From Colwellia hornerae (lineage in GTDB: Bacteria; Pseudomonadota; Gammaproteobacteria; Enterobacterales; Alteromonadaceae), in assembly GCF_007954355.1 (NCBI RefSeq), contig NZ_VOLR01000001.1:1-64000 (forward strand): a stretch of 64,000 nucleotides of DNA. Direction: 5' to 3'. A program made the translations under genes and the position numbers. Position 1 is the stretch's first letter; each line of letters opens with the position of its first letter. This document shows positions 7,246 to 16,278 of the stretch, piece by piece. The notes beneath the pieces are model-generated. The model was not told the origin of the DNA. It did no database searches and saw only the letters and a program-made list of their open reading frames with translations.

Positions 7246-9582
7246 ATGTTTGGTTCTCTCTCGTTACAAACAAAATTTCTGATCGCACCATTCATTGGTG
7301 TTTTATTAACTCTGATACTTTATGTCACCAGTAATCAAGTGATCCGCACTAATGCTGAGTTATTTCAAAATCTCAGCGAAACTAACTTAGTTCAAATTAG
7401 TGAAATCAGTGAAATAACTCTCCTTATTACAGCAAGTAATAGCGAAATTATTACCTTGTTGCTTGAATCTGATAAGCTCGATGAAGAAGGGATCTACGTA
7501 GAAGGAAAAAAACGCCTTAATCAGATATATCTAATTGAGGAACGGCTCAATAAAAGTATCCATGAAAAAGATGAGCTGATTATTGAAGGCAAAAATATTT
7601 TCCACCAAGTGCAAGTCGCTTTTACAGCCTATAAAGGCCAAATTATATCCTCAATTGAAATGTCCTCAGTTGATGTAAAGCAAGCATCCTATGAACTTGT
7701 ATTAGCTAATGATAAATTAAAAGTAGTCAATAAACTGTTTTTAAAACTTTCAAAATACTATACCAACGAACTATCCCGACAGGCCATTTTGGTTGAAGAT
7801 AATATCTATAAAAAAACCTATATTACCGAACTAACCATAGGTTTATTGATACTCATGATATGGTCTGCATTTTATTTCTCTAAAAACACTTCTAACCGGC
7901 TGAATCAAGTTTATCAAGCGTTAATAAAGCTATCAACGGGATCTACCGATATAGTTATTTACAGAAATAAAGATACTTATATTCAAGATATTTGGAATGC
8001 AGTATCAGAATTTAAAGAGTCTATCGAGAAAAGCGAAATTTATAAGAATGATTTACTTATGCAAAAATTCGCTTTTGATCAACACGCTATAATTGCAACG
8101 ACTGATATTAAAGGCATTATTACTTCTGCTAACGCTAAATTTTGTGAAGTCAGTGGCTATTCTGCAAAGGAGTTAATTGGAAGAAATCATCGCATTATTA
8201 ACTCAGGCAACCACTCGAAAGCATTTTGGCATGACATGTATAAAACGGTGTCAAAAGGCAATGTATGGCATAGCGAAATACTAAATAGAGCAAAAGACGG
8301 TCATTTGTATTGGGTTGATACGAGTATTATCCCAATAACCTCTACGGACAATAAAATTACAGGTTATATATCAATTCGAACTGACATCACTGAAAAGAAA
8401 AAACAGTTCCAAAAGTTAATTGAAACGAATGTAGTCGCCAAATCAGCCGTTGTTGCAAAATCTCAGTTTTTAGCTGCCATGAGCCATGAAATACGCACCC
8501 CAATGAATGGGGTGATCGGTATGTTAGAGTTAATGTTAGATGATAAATTAGACACTCAACAGAAGAAGCGCGTCCAAATAGCGCTCAGTAGTTCAAAATC
8601 ATTATTAAATTTAATTAATGACATTCTCGACTTATCAAAAATTGAAGCAGGAAAACTTGAAATAGAGTCTATTGATTTTGATTTGAAAAAGATGCTTGAA
8701 GAATTCACCCAATTTATGCGCTTTCAAGCCGAAGAAAAAAACCTAACACTGAGTTTAAACTGTAGTGAAATGAACGAATCAATGGTTGTTGGCGATTCAA
8801 GTAGGTTGCGTCAAATTTTAACTAACATTGCAGGTAATGCCATTAAGTTTACTCAACAAGGTGAAATTAATATTCACGGAGAACTCATTTCGCACAGTGA
8901 TAAACGCTGGCAGTTTAAGCTCTCCATTAGTGATACCGGTATTGGTATCCCCGCAGATAAAATGGCAAGTTTATTTGATGTTTTTAGTCAGGTAGATATA
9001 TCTAATACTAGAAAATATGGTGGTACAGGGCTGGGCTTAGCCATTTCTCAACGGCTTGCCAAGTTAATGCACGGTGAAATCATCGTTAGGAGTGAAGAAG
9101 GAAAAGGCAGTTGCTTCACGTGCGTTATTGAGTTGGATAAAAGTACAAAAGCTTTGGAAATAACACCCATAGATCAAATGATTTCATCACCACAGACTAT
9201 TCCCCTATGGCCTGAAAATACGCGCTTATTATTGGTTGAAGACAATCGCATTAATCAACTTGTGGCCCTAGGCTTATTAAAACGCTTTGGACTAAAAGCA
9301 GAGGTTGCTATTAATGGTCTTGAGGCATTATCAATACTAAAAGAGGCACATGAGCCTTTTGATATAATTTTGATGGATTGCCAAATGCCTGAAATGGACG
9401 GATACGAAACGACTCGATGTATTCGTGAAAATAAGCAGGATGTACCTATAATTGCGATGACTGCTAATGCCATGAAAGGTGATCGTGAAAAATGTTTGCA
9501 AGCCGGCATGAATGATTACCTAACTAAGCCGATTGATCCTGATATATTATTGGAAAAATTAACGTTTTGGCTCTTAAGTTAA
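7246..9582 (+). CDS. Membrane hybrid sensor histidine kinase (PAS-HisKA-HATPase-receiver)
   Basis: 778 residues from the ATG at 7246, which has AAGGC upstream; the longer reading starts with TTG inside the preceding gene and is less likely. Order: membrane helix about 11-29, a mostly helical periplasmic domain to about 192, second helix about 193-213, PAS domain about 270-385, HisKA with phospho-accepting His414 (AAMSHEIRTPMNG), HATPase with the N box near 528 (NIAGNAIKF) and DTGIGIP near 563, and a C-terminal receiver with Asp711 (ILMDCQMPEMDG). There is no Hpt domain, so phosphate must leave through a separate Hpt protein or be held. The signal is unknown; the co-transcribed periplasmic phosphatase is the obvious candidate partner. 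Confidence 0.93.
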   Translation: MFGSLSLQTKFLIAPFIGVLLTLILYVTSNQVIRTNAELFQNLSETNLVQISEISEITLLITASNSEIITLLLESDKLDEEGIYVEGKKRLNQIYLIEERLNKSIHEKDELIIEGKNIFHQVQVAFTAYKGQIISSIEMSSVDVKQASYELVLANDKLKVVNKLFLKLSKYYTNELSRQAILVEDNIYKKTYITELTIGLLILMIWSAFYFSKNTSNRLNQVYQALIKLSTGSTDIVIYRNKDTYIQDIWNAVSEFKESIEKSEIYKNDLLMQKFAFDQHAIIATTDIKGIITSANAKFCEVSGYSAKELIGRNHRIINSGNHSKAFWHDMYKTVSKGNVWHSEILNRAKDGHLYWVDTSIIPITSTDNKITGYISIRTDITEKKKQFQKLIETNVVAKSAVVAKSQFLAAMSHEIRTPMNGVIGMLELMLDDKLDTQQKKRVQIALSSSKSLLNLINDILDLSKIEAGKLEIESIDFDLKKMLEEFTQFMRFQAEEKNLTLSLNCSEMNESMVVGDSSRLRQILTNIAGNAIKFTQQGEINIHGELISHSDKRWQFKLSISDTGIGIPADKMASLFDVFSQVDISNTRKYGGTGLGLAISQRLAKLMHGEIIVRSEEGKGSCFTCVIELDKSTKALEITPIDQMISSPQTIPLWPENTRLLLVEDNRINQLVALGLLKRFGLKAEVAINGLEALSILKEAHEPFDIILMDCQMPEMDGYETTRCIRENKQDVPIIAMTANAMKGDREKCLQAGMNDYLTKPIDPDILLEKLTFWLLS

Positions 9583-10092
9583 TGTTAATTAGCTTATAAA
9601 CAAGTTCAATATTAAAACGGATTATAAGGTTTGTCGGCTAAAATTAATCTCTGCGAATAGCGTTACTATAGCGTTTCAAATAATATCCCCTTTGTTAGAT
9701 ACCGTTGATTTTAAGTTATTGATGTAGATAGATTGAGTATTCTGGCGGCATAATATTAGTTAGCGTATAACCTCTTTGGGTACTTTAGCGCTTGATAGTG
9801 GGTATTTCACTTTCATTATTAAATAATGAACCAAGTTATAGACTTGAACCTTTTTACCTCACTCAGTTAGTCATGCGATAGAGAATATATAGGCTAATGT
9901 CAGCTACCTTGAAGATAGTAGATTTTCGGTAGTTATAAGCGCTATTTCAACAAAAATCAAGCTGATATTGTTCGACTTTACCGTTCAGAAGAGCTAGTGA
10001 CTGCTTACGGTGAAAGTCTAGTTGTTGTCAGCAATTAAGCTGACAACAACTGCTTAAATTTTATCGACGAACTTTGCTTAAATACATTATGA
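9583..10092. other. Intergenic region between convergent genes
   Basis: 510 bp with no supported ORF. The only structure noticed is the 13-bp hairpin at 10020-10051, annotated separately. The sequence has stops in all frames and I recognised no gene remnant. Confidence 0.5.
10020..10051 (-). terminator. Perfect 13-bp hairpin after the Mur-ligase gene
   Basis: AGTTGTTGTCAGC pairs with GCTGACAACAACT over a 6-nt loop, 41 bp past the minus-strand stop at 10093. There is no T run on the minus-strand exit side, so it may act as a 3'-end hairpin rather than a classical terminator. Confidence 0.55.
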
Positions 10093-11838
10093 CTAGCTTG
10101 CTGTTTCATTTGCCTTTGTGGTTAATAAATCAATCACTTGCTCTCGTTCGGATAAAACGATTAACAGCGCTAAATCATTAGCTGATAGTTGCTTGACAAT
10201 CTGTTGTGCACCCCGATAAGGACTTTCTGCAAAATAGATGTTATCGGCGGATAGACCACCTTCAATCGCAGTTCTGGCAATTAAATTTGATATTTCGCCG
10301 AGCTCTCTTCCTCTTAAGTACTCAACAGTTTCTGCTGCAACCAAGATATCAGGTTTCATTTTTAAGGCTGATTTTGTCATCTTAATAATGTCGTCATCGC
10401 TGCGGTCACCGGCATGACTTAACATTAAAAACTTTCGCGTTGCTGGTATGTTGGCCGTGGTCAATGCCATGGCATTCATACCATGGACATTGTGGGCAAA
10501 ATCCATGATAACCGATGCGCCTTTGAGTTGAAATTGGTTACCGCGACCTGGATTATCGTCAACATTACTTGAAAACTTTTGTAACGCAAGACCAATTACT
10601 GAGCTAGCTATGCCTAAACTCTTAGCTAGAGCGGTCGCCCCTAAGGCATTTTGAACATTATGTTGAGCAGCGCCATTTAACGTCATCGGTATATCGTTAA
10701 CGGCAACGATCATTGATTCAGTACGATCACCTTTACGGGTTTTTTCTGCACAATAAAACAGTGCGCCAGCACGGATGAAACAAATAGCACCGCCAATGGC
10801 TTTATGCTGTTGCAGTACTGGATTATTTTCATGTAATGAAAACCAACATTTATTTACGCTTAATGTTGGCGCCAGTGCGGTTAAATAGGGGTCATCAGCA
10901 TTAAGCACTAAGACACCACTGGTTAGCGCTTTTGCAACAACCGCTTTAGTTTGTGCAAGCCCTGCTACGGTATTGATACCATATTGGCCCAAATGGTCCT
11001 CAGCTATGTTGGTAATTAATGCGGCATCTACCTGTTCAATGGGCAGGCCTCGGCGTAATATTCCGCCGCGCGCGACTTCTAGAATCGCCGTTTCTGTCTC
11101 TGGGTGTCGAAGTAACATTCGTGCACCGCCAGGTCCTGAATAATCGCCATAATCTATTATTTTTTCACCGACACGAATAAAATCCGTTGAGGTGACACCG
11201 CAACACTTACCAGACTGCTTAATAATTTCAGACATGATACGCACGGTGGTAGATTTTCCATTAGTGCCAGTGACCAATGCAATAGGAATCGATTGGTATT
11301 GTTGCCAATTGAGCTGGGTTGGATCGGGTAATGATGTCACTGGCCAACGTTGGCAGCTTTTACCATAACCTAGCGAAAACTCATCATCATCAACTAAATA
11401 ATGAAGATGATTTTTTGTCGCTATATGTATTAAGTTGAGTAGGGCAGGGTTAGCCTCTTCGGCAATCATTTGTTTAAGACGAGTGACAGTTTCGTTCATT
11501 TCTTGCTGGTGAGTGTCACTTATGCTGCCGGTTAAAACTTGGTGACAAGTAAAATCCCATGCGGCTTCGTTGACATCGCAAGATGCATACAGGGCATCCA
11601 TTGGCGCACTTATCGCGAGACTTATACCGTCTTCAAAGATACGATAACACGTTGATTGTTCTTGCCAATCGATTGCTGTCAATAACTGATTAACGTAAAC
11701 CAACCATTGATCCACGACTGCTTGCTTATCAATGCCCGAGACAAAAGCATCAATAATCGCGCCTGATTTATCCCAAAGCAGGCTTTTACCGGTAAGCCGT
11801 CGTTGGTCATCTAATGTTAAGGTTATAGTGTTGTTCAT
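10093..11838 (-). CDS. Mur-ligase-domain protein related to the C-terminal half of cyanophycin synthetase
   Basis: 581 residues. The C-terminal two thirds is a Mur-ligase ATPase: P-loop VTGTNGKSTT near 190, the EVARGGILRRGL segment and VLNADDP, both close to the matching stretches of CphA next door (ETARGGIVRSGL, ILNADDP), and a ligase C-terminal domain with DFAHNVHGM. The first ~180 residues are not an ATP-grasp domain and I do not recognise them. CphA needs ATP-grasp to add Asp and Mur ligase to add Arg, so this protein can have only the second type of chemistry, if it is active. It lies 285 bp downstream of cphA on the same strand. Possible roles: an accessory ligase for cyanophycin, or a ligase for a different peptide. 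Function is inferred from neighbourhood. Confidence 0.75.
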   Translation of the reverse strand: MNNTITLTLDDQRRLTGKSLLWDKSGAIIDAFVSGIDKQAVVDQWLVYVNQLLTAIDWQEQSTCYRIFEDGISLAISAPMDALYASCDVNEAAWDFTCHQVLTGSISDTHQQEMNETVTRLKQMIAEEANPALLNLIHIATKNHLHYLVDDDEFSLGYGKSCQRWPVTSLPDPTQLNWQQYQSIPIALVTGTNGKSTTVRIMSEIIKQSGKCCGVTSTDFIRVGEKIIDYGDYSGPGGARMLLRHPETETAILEVARGGILRRGLPIEQVDAALITNIAEDHLGQYGINTVAGLAQTKAVVAKALTSGVLVLNADDPYLTALAPTLSVNKCWFSLHENNPVLQQHKAIGGAICFIRAGALFYCAEKTRKGDRTESMIVAVNDIPMTLNGAAQHNVQNALGATALAKSLGIASSVIGLALQKFSSNVDDNPGRGNQFQLKGASVIMDFAHNVHGMNAMALTTANIPATRKFLMLSHAGDRSDDDIIKMTKSALKMKPDILVAAETVEYLRGRELGEISNLIARTAIEGGLSADNIYFAESPYRGAQQIVKQLSANDLALLIVLSEREQVIDLLTTKANETAS

Positions 11839-12037
11839 GGCATACCAATTTGATTGAATTTATTCCCAACGCTGCAAGCTGTTAGGAAAGTGAGAAGGAG
11901 ATAAAACTGTGTCAATATCATCATTAACGTTGAGACAGTTTTGTCAGGTTATCATTTGTATGACTAGCTCCCAATGATGATTGTAAAAGCCGACATGCAG
12001 CTCTATTGGTTTAACAATACGCCGCGTGGTTTTATGC

Positions 12038-12070
12038 CGCTAGGTTATGTTGCTAAAACATAACCTAGCG
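12038..12070 (-). terminator. Perfect 14-bp hairpin after cphA
   Basis: CGCTAGGTTATGTT (12038-12051) pairs with AACATAACCTAGCG (12057-12070), loop GCTAA, 53 bp past the cphA stop. The minus-strand exit lacks a T tract. Confidence 0.55.
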
Positions 12071-12123
12071 AGGTTTAGCTTATTCATCTTTAGCTAATGA
12101 CAAATAATTACAGCAACTTGGTT

Positions 12124-14943
12124 TTAGTCACTTTCTTCTTCTATTGTCGAAACAATGCGTACGCCTCGATCATCTTTAACCAATTTCATACCTGATTCTA
12201 GAATAAAAGGATCGGGTTCATCGGTGTTTAACATAGAAACAACGGTATGCACGGGTTTTGTTAATGTTTCCGCTGGATTATCTTCACTACCGTTAAAATT
12301 AATAATTTGCTTCCAACAACGGGTAATCGCATCACCAAAAACAATCACTAAATCATCCTTATTTGCCATCGATAAAGCTGTTTCAGTGGCAGTAACCTCG
12401 TCTGGTATCATCAAGATATTATCTCCACTGATACCCTGTGCTTGCAACGTTGCAGCTAACATTTGCGGCACCTCATCACTACCACGGCCGCGAAGATTGT
12501 CATCGGCACGACAGATATATAAATCAAAGTGTCCAGCGGCTGCCTTGGCGATGTTTTCAATATCTTCATCACGGCGATCACCAGGTGCGGCTAATACCAC
12601 AATACGCTTACCATTAACGTCTAATTTAGTCGCTAATTCGCTCATATGGCGAACACCATCAGCGTTGTGAGCATAATCTAAAATAACTCTAAAAGGGTGT
12701 TCATCAAAGACGTTCATTCGCCCTGGTGCTTGATAGAAGGTGGTGTTGAACGTTCTCAACCCTTGTTGGATCGCATCAAGCGGTTTATCTAGAGAATAGG
12801 CGAGGGCAGCGGCAAACATCGCATTTTGTACGTTATGAGTGGCTTTACCTTCAAGTGTCGCAGGAATTAAATGTGTCCAAAGTAAGGGAATATGCGCACC
12901 ATTATCAAAGATAGTGATCATTTCACCATTGATACCTTTTTCAAGCACCACGGCACGTCCACCAGCGCGAATATGCTCTCTGACTAAACCATGCCCTGAA
13001 TTCATCGTTACATAGCACAAATGTTTTGCTTGAGTATGGTCGGCCATTTTTAAACAAAGTGGATCGTCGGCATTAAGTATGACCGCGTCTTTGGCTACTT
13101 CAACGACAATACGTTTAATTTCAGCGAGCTGCTCTAAGGTATCAACTCCCTTTAAGCCTAAGTGATCGGGTTGAACATTAATGCAGGCGGCAACATTACT
13201 TTCGCGATAACCTAAACCTGAGCGAACGATGCCGCCACGCGCGGTTTCAAGAACGGCAATATCAACCGAAGGATCTCTTAAGACAATTTGTGATGCAACC
13301 GGTCCGGTCATATCACCTTTTACCGATAACAGGCCATCAACATAAACACCATCGGTTGATGTCATGCCTACAACATGTCCCGCTGTTTTTAAAATGTGCG
13401 ATAACATCCGTGAGGTTGTTGTTTTACCATTGGTACCTGTGATGCCAGCAATAGGGATACAAGTGGGGGTATTTGGCGGAAAGAGCATATCAATAACTTT
13501 ACCGGCAACATCGCGAGGTTTGCCATGACTCGGCGCAACATGCATACGAAAACCTGGCGCGGCGTTTACTTCAACGATACCACCGCCGATATCTTTATAT
13601 GACTGAGTAATATCAGAGGTCAGGAAATCAACACCGCCAACGTCAAGACCTACTGCTCTTATTGCTCGTTCAGCCATCACTTTATTGTCTGGATGGACAA
13701 CATCAGTCATGTCTATCGCTGTGCCACCAGTTGATAAATTAGCGGTTGAACGTAAATAGAAAATTTCGCCTTCAGGTAATATGGTATCAACGCTATAGCC
13801 AGCTTCTTCAACTAAACGGGTCGCTTGCGAGTCCATTTCGAGTTGAGTGAGTACTTTTTCATGACCAACGCCACGACGCGGGTCTTCATTTACAATATCA
13901 ATTAATTGCGTAATGGTGTGTTTATTGTCACCAACAACATGACCCGGTACACGTTTTGCGACAGCAACAAGTTCACCATTAACAACAAGCATACGGTGAT
14001 CTAAACCGGTTAAAAATGACTCGACTAACACGGCTCGACTGGTGCCTTGTTCACGGGCAAAATCAAATGCGGTACTAATTTGCTCGTCAGTGGTTAAATC
14101 GATAGAGACGCCACGGCCATGGTTAGCGTTTAATGGTTTAAGCACTACTGGTAAGCCAATGCGTTTTGCCGCTCTTATGGCATCTTTAGCAGAATAAACC
14201 ATTTGTTGTCTGGGCACAGGTAAACCAAGATCATTTAATAAGTTGTGGGTGTCTTCTTTATCACAGGATATTTCTACGGCAATATGATTGGTTTGGCTAG
14301 TAATGGTCGCTTGAATGCGCTGTTGGTATTTACCATGGCCAAATTGTACTAAGCTGTACTGATTTAAACGTAGCCATGGGATATGTCGTTCTTCGGCTGC
14401 CGTTATTAACGATTGAGTACTGGGGCCAAATTCTTTGCGCTGTGCATAACGAATAAAGTTTGATAGCTCTTCTGCAAAATCGAAATCGGCTGCTAATTTT
14501 GTTTGCAGTTGTGCTTGAATATCTGCTGGCATCACTGAGATAAGCAGATTTCTGGCAAGTTCAGCAGCAGCTAAGCCAACATCTCGTTGTTTGTACTGAA
14601 ATACCATGTCATATTGACCAACTTCGCCATTGCCTCTAGTTTTGCCAAAAGTAACTTCAGTACCGGCCATGCATTGCAGTTCTAAGGTTGCATGTTCCCA
14701 TATATGAGCTATCCAAGTACCTTCATCTTCTTGCAAGCGTCTAATAAAACCGCCAGATTCGCCATATGAACAGCCATGCTCTTTTAAGCCGGGTAAGGCT
14801 TCTATTAAGCCATCAATGAATTCTTTACCTAATTTTACCGAAGGGTAGTGCTCTAATATGCCAACATCAACAGCGTGTCGAATTACAGGGAAATGGGCGT
14901 AAACATTAGGGCCAACATAAACATTACTTGTTAATATTTTCAT
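12124..14943 (-). CDS. cphA: Cyanophycin synthetase
   Basis: Makes the storage polymer multi-L-arginyl-poly-L-aspartate, using ATP for each Asp and Arg added. The 939-residue protein starts with the classic MKIL at 14943 (a longer reading from 15042 adds 33 residues without homology). Order: N-terminal domain with EHATLELQ, an ATP-grasp domain (about 220-480) with VLKPLNANHGRGVS and VEVNAAPGFRMH, then a Mur-ligase domain with P-loop ITGTNGKTTT near residue 500, ETARGGIVRSGLG, ILNADDP and DYAHNADG. Length and domain order match CphA1 of heterotrophs. cphB and iadA lie upstream on the same strand after a ~500-bp gap, so it likely has its own promoter. No ArgR box was recognised. Confidence 0.95.
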   Translation of the reverse strand: MKILTSNVYVGPNVYAHFPVIRHAVDVGILEHYPSVKLGKEFIDGLIEALPGLKEHGCSYGESGGFIRRLQEDEGTWIAHIWEHATLELQCMAGTEVTFGKTRGNGEVGQYDMVFQYKQRDVGLAAAELARNLLISVMPADIQAQLQTKLAADFDFAEELSNFIRYAQRKEFGPSTQSLITAAEERHIPWLRLNQYSLVQFGHGKYQQRIQATITSQTNHIAVEISCDKEDTHNLLNDLGLPVPRQQMVYSAKDAIRAAKRIGLPVVLKPLNANHGRGVSIDLTTDEQISTAFDFAREQGTSRAVLVESFLTGLDHRMLVVNGELVAVAKRVPGHVVGDNKHTITQLIDIVNEDPRRGVGHEKVLTQLEMDSQATRLVEEAGYSVDTILPEGEIFYLRSTANLSTGGTAIDMTDVVHPDNKVMAERAIRAVGLDVGGVDFLTSDITQSYKDIGGGIVEVNAAPGFRMHVAPSHGKPRDVAGKVIDMLFPPNTPTCIPIAGITGTNGKTTTSRMLSHILKTAGHVVGMTSTDGVYVDGLLSVKGDMTGPVASQIVLRDPSVDIAVLETARGGIVRSGLGYRESNVAACINVQPDHLGLKGVDTLEQLAEIKRIVVEVAKDAVILNADDPLCLKMADHTQAKHLCYVTMNSGHGLVREHIRAGGRAVVLEKGINGEMITIFDNGAHIPLLWTHLIPATLEGKATHNVQNAMFAAALAYSLDKPLDAIQQGLRTFNTTFYQAPGRMNVFDEHPFRVILDYAHNADGVRHMSELATKLDVNGKRIVVLAAPGDRRDEDIENIAKAAAGHFDLYICRADDNLRGRGSDEVPQMLAATLQAQGISGDNILMIPDEVTATETALSMANKDDLVIVFGDAITRCWKQIINFNGSEDNPAETLTKPVHTVVSMLNTDEPDPFILESGMKLVKDDRGVRIVSTIEEESD

Positions 14944-15442
14944 TATATGTCCAAAAATCAGGTGATTAGAATTATTATTATGTGTACCTACGAGTTGAAC
15001 CTTATTTTTAAAAATAGGGTGCAACAAAATATGATATGACAATTATTGGGAGGAATAAATCACGGTGATATTGAACTGAATATGTGCACAGGTTCTATTG
15101 ATGTGCATATGTTGAGTTACAAACCGAGAAGTTTCAACGCATTACACTTAAGATCTTTACAAGATCGAATAGAAGTAAAAAATTGCCATAAATAAATAAT
15201 GGTATACCAAAAAGATACCACGCTTTTGCTAATAGACAAGACAATTATTTATTAAAGTCGCTAATGATTGAATACGGTAGCAAAGCTAGTCAAAAAGTTA
15301 TCGTGGATTAGGGGGGATAAAGATGTTTTTTTAATCATTAATCAATGAAAAGAGGCAGTGTTTGCAATGTTTTTTAATAGATTTGCCCATAAATAATGCG
15401 TTTATTCATGGGCAAATTTTAGCTCAGCTGTATTTAGAAATA
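14944..15442. other. Intergenic region upstream of cphA
   Basis: About 500 bp with no supported ORF. It should hold the cphA promoter (minus strand) and the end of the iadA-cphB transcript. A hairpin at 15381-15417 is annotated separately. ATGTGCA occurs twice around 15080-15110 as a short direct repeat of unknown meaning. Confidence 0.5.
15381..15417 (-). terminator. Hairpin after cphB
   Basis: ATTTGCCCAT pairs with ATGGGCAAAT (10 bp), with a partly pairing AT-rich loop, 25 bp past the cphB stop. The minus-strand exit is CTATTAAAAAAC, without a T run. Confidence 0.55.
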
Positions 15443-16270
15443 CTAAACCGCTTTAGGTGATGCGACTCGAGTATTTAAACAGTAAGTATCACCATTACTC
15501 AGCATATGAAGCTTTAACCCTATCAAGGTGATTGAATCTCCTGTACGCGCTTCAGCCATTGAACTGTGCTGTAAATCAGAAGGGTCAACTACCGTGATGC
15601 TTCCGTGTCCAACAACCTCTAGTAACCCATCTGGCGCAATAAAAGCGGCAGTATTTTCACAAATCCCTAGTCCAGAAGCAAAAGGGTTATATGAAACAGC
15701 AGAAAGTAAACGTCCTAAACGATTACGTTGGCTAAAGTGTTGGTCTAGCAGTACTTTACTTATCAAGCCTAAGCCCGGAGCAAAAGTCACGCCTTGCTCA
15801 TTAGGTAATGCACCGGTAGAGCCACCTGCGATCATATGCTCAGGCATAATAGCAGCACCTGCAGATGTTCCTGCAACATGAACACCTTCGGAATTTAATT
15901 TTCGTATACTCTGCGCAACCGAAGTACCGCCTAATATAGTCGACAAACGTAATTGATTACCACCGGTAATAAAAATACCTGTTGCGTTTTCAAGTGCGGC
16001 TAAATAATCTTCGCGCTCAGCATCTTCTCTGCTGTTTATCGGTAAAGATATCGCATTTTTGACGTTGAGATTACGAAAAATAATTTCATAATTTGGCCCA
16101 GTCTCAGCAAGCTGTGACGCGGTTGGAATAATCACTATATTAGCATTTTCATCACCACATAATTCTACAAAACGTTGTAAAATTATTGGGTCATCAACAC
16201 GCTCTTCTGCCCCCCCGATTGGAATTATAAATCCCCTTTGCTGACCATCAGCAATTTTTGCTGGACACAT
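15443..16270 (-). CDS. cphB: Cyanophycinase
   Basis: Serine exopeptidase that cuts cyanophycin into beta-Asp-Arg dipeptides in the cytoplasm. 275 residues, the usual size. The nucleophile elbow GTSAGAA puts the catalytic serine at residue 136; GGAEER near the N terminus and FITGGNQLRL near 100 are typical of the family (peptidase S51). No signal peptide, so it is the intracellular type. AGAGG lies upstream of the ATG, overlapping the space after iadA, which ends only 8 bp before; the two form an operon. Its product is the substrate of IadA. Confidence 0.94.
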   Translation of the reverse strand: MCPAKIADGQQRGFIIPIGGAEERVDDPIILQRFVELCGDENANIVIIPTASQLAETGPNYEIIFRNLNVKNAISLPINSREDAEREDYLAALENATGIFITGGNQLRLSTILGGTSVAQSIRKLNSEGVHVAGTSAGAAIMPEHMIAGGSTGALPNEQGVTFAPGLGLISKVLLDQHFSQRNRLGRLLSAVSYNPFASGLGICENTAAFIAPDGLLEVVGHGSITVVDPSDLQHSSMAEARTGDSITLIGLKLHMLSNGDTYCLNTRVASPKAV

Positions 16271-16278
16271 ACCTACCT

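Noticed and set aside
9583-10019. Transposase remnant between the sensor kinase and the Mur-ligase gene
   Set aside because: Short open pieces did not line up with any transposase motif I know and no inverted terminal repeats were found.
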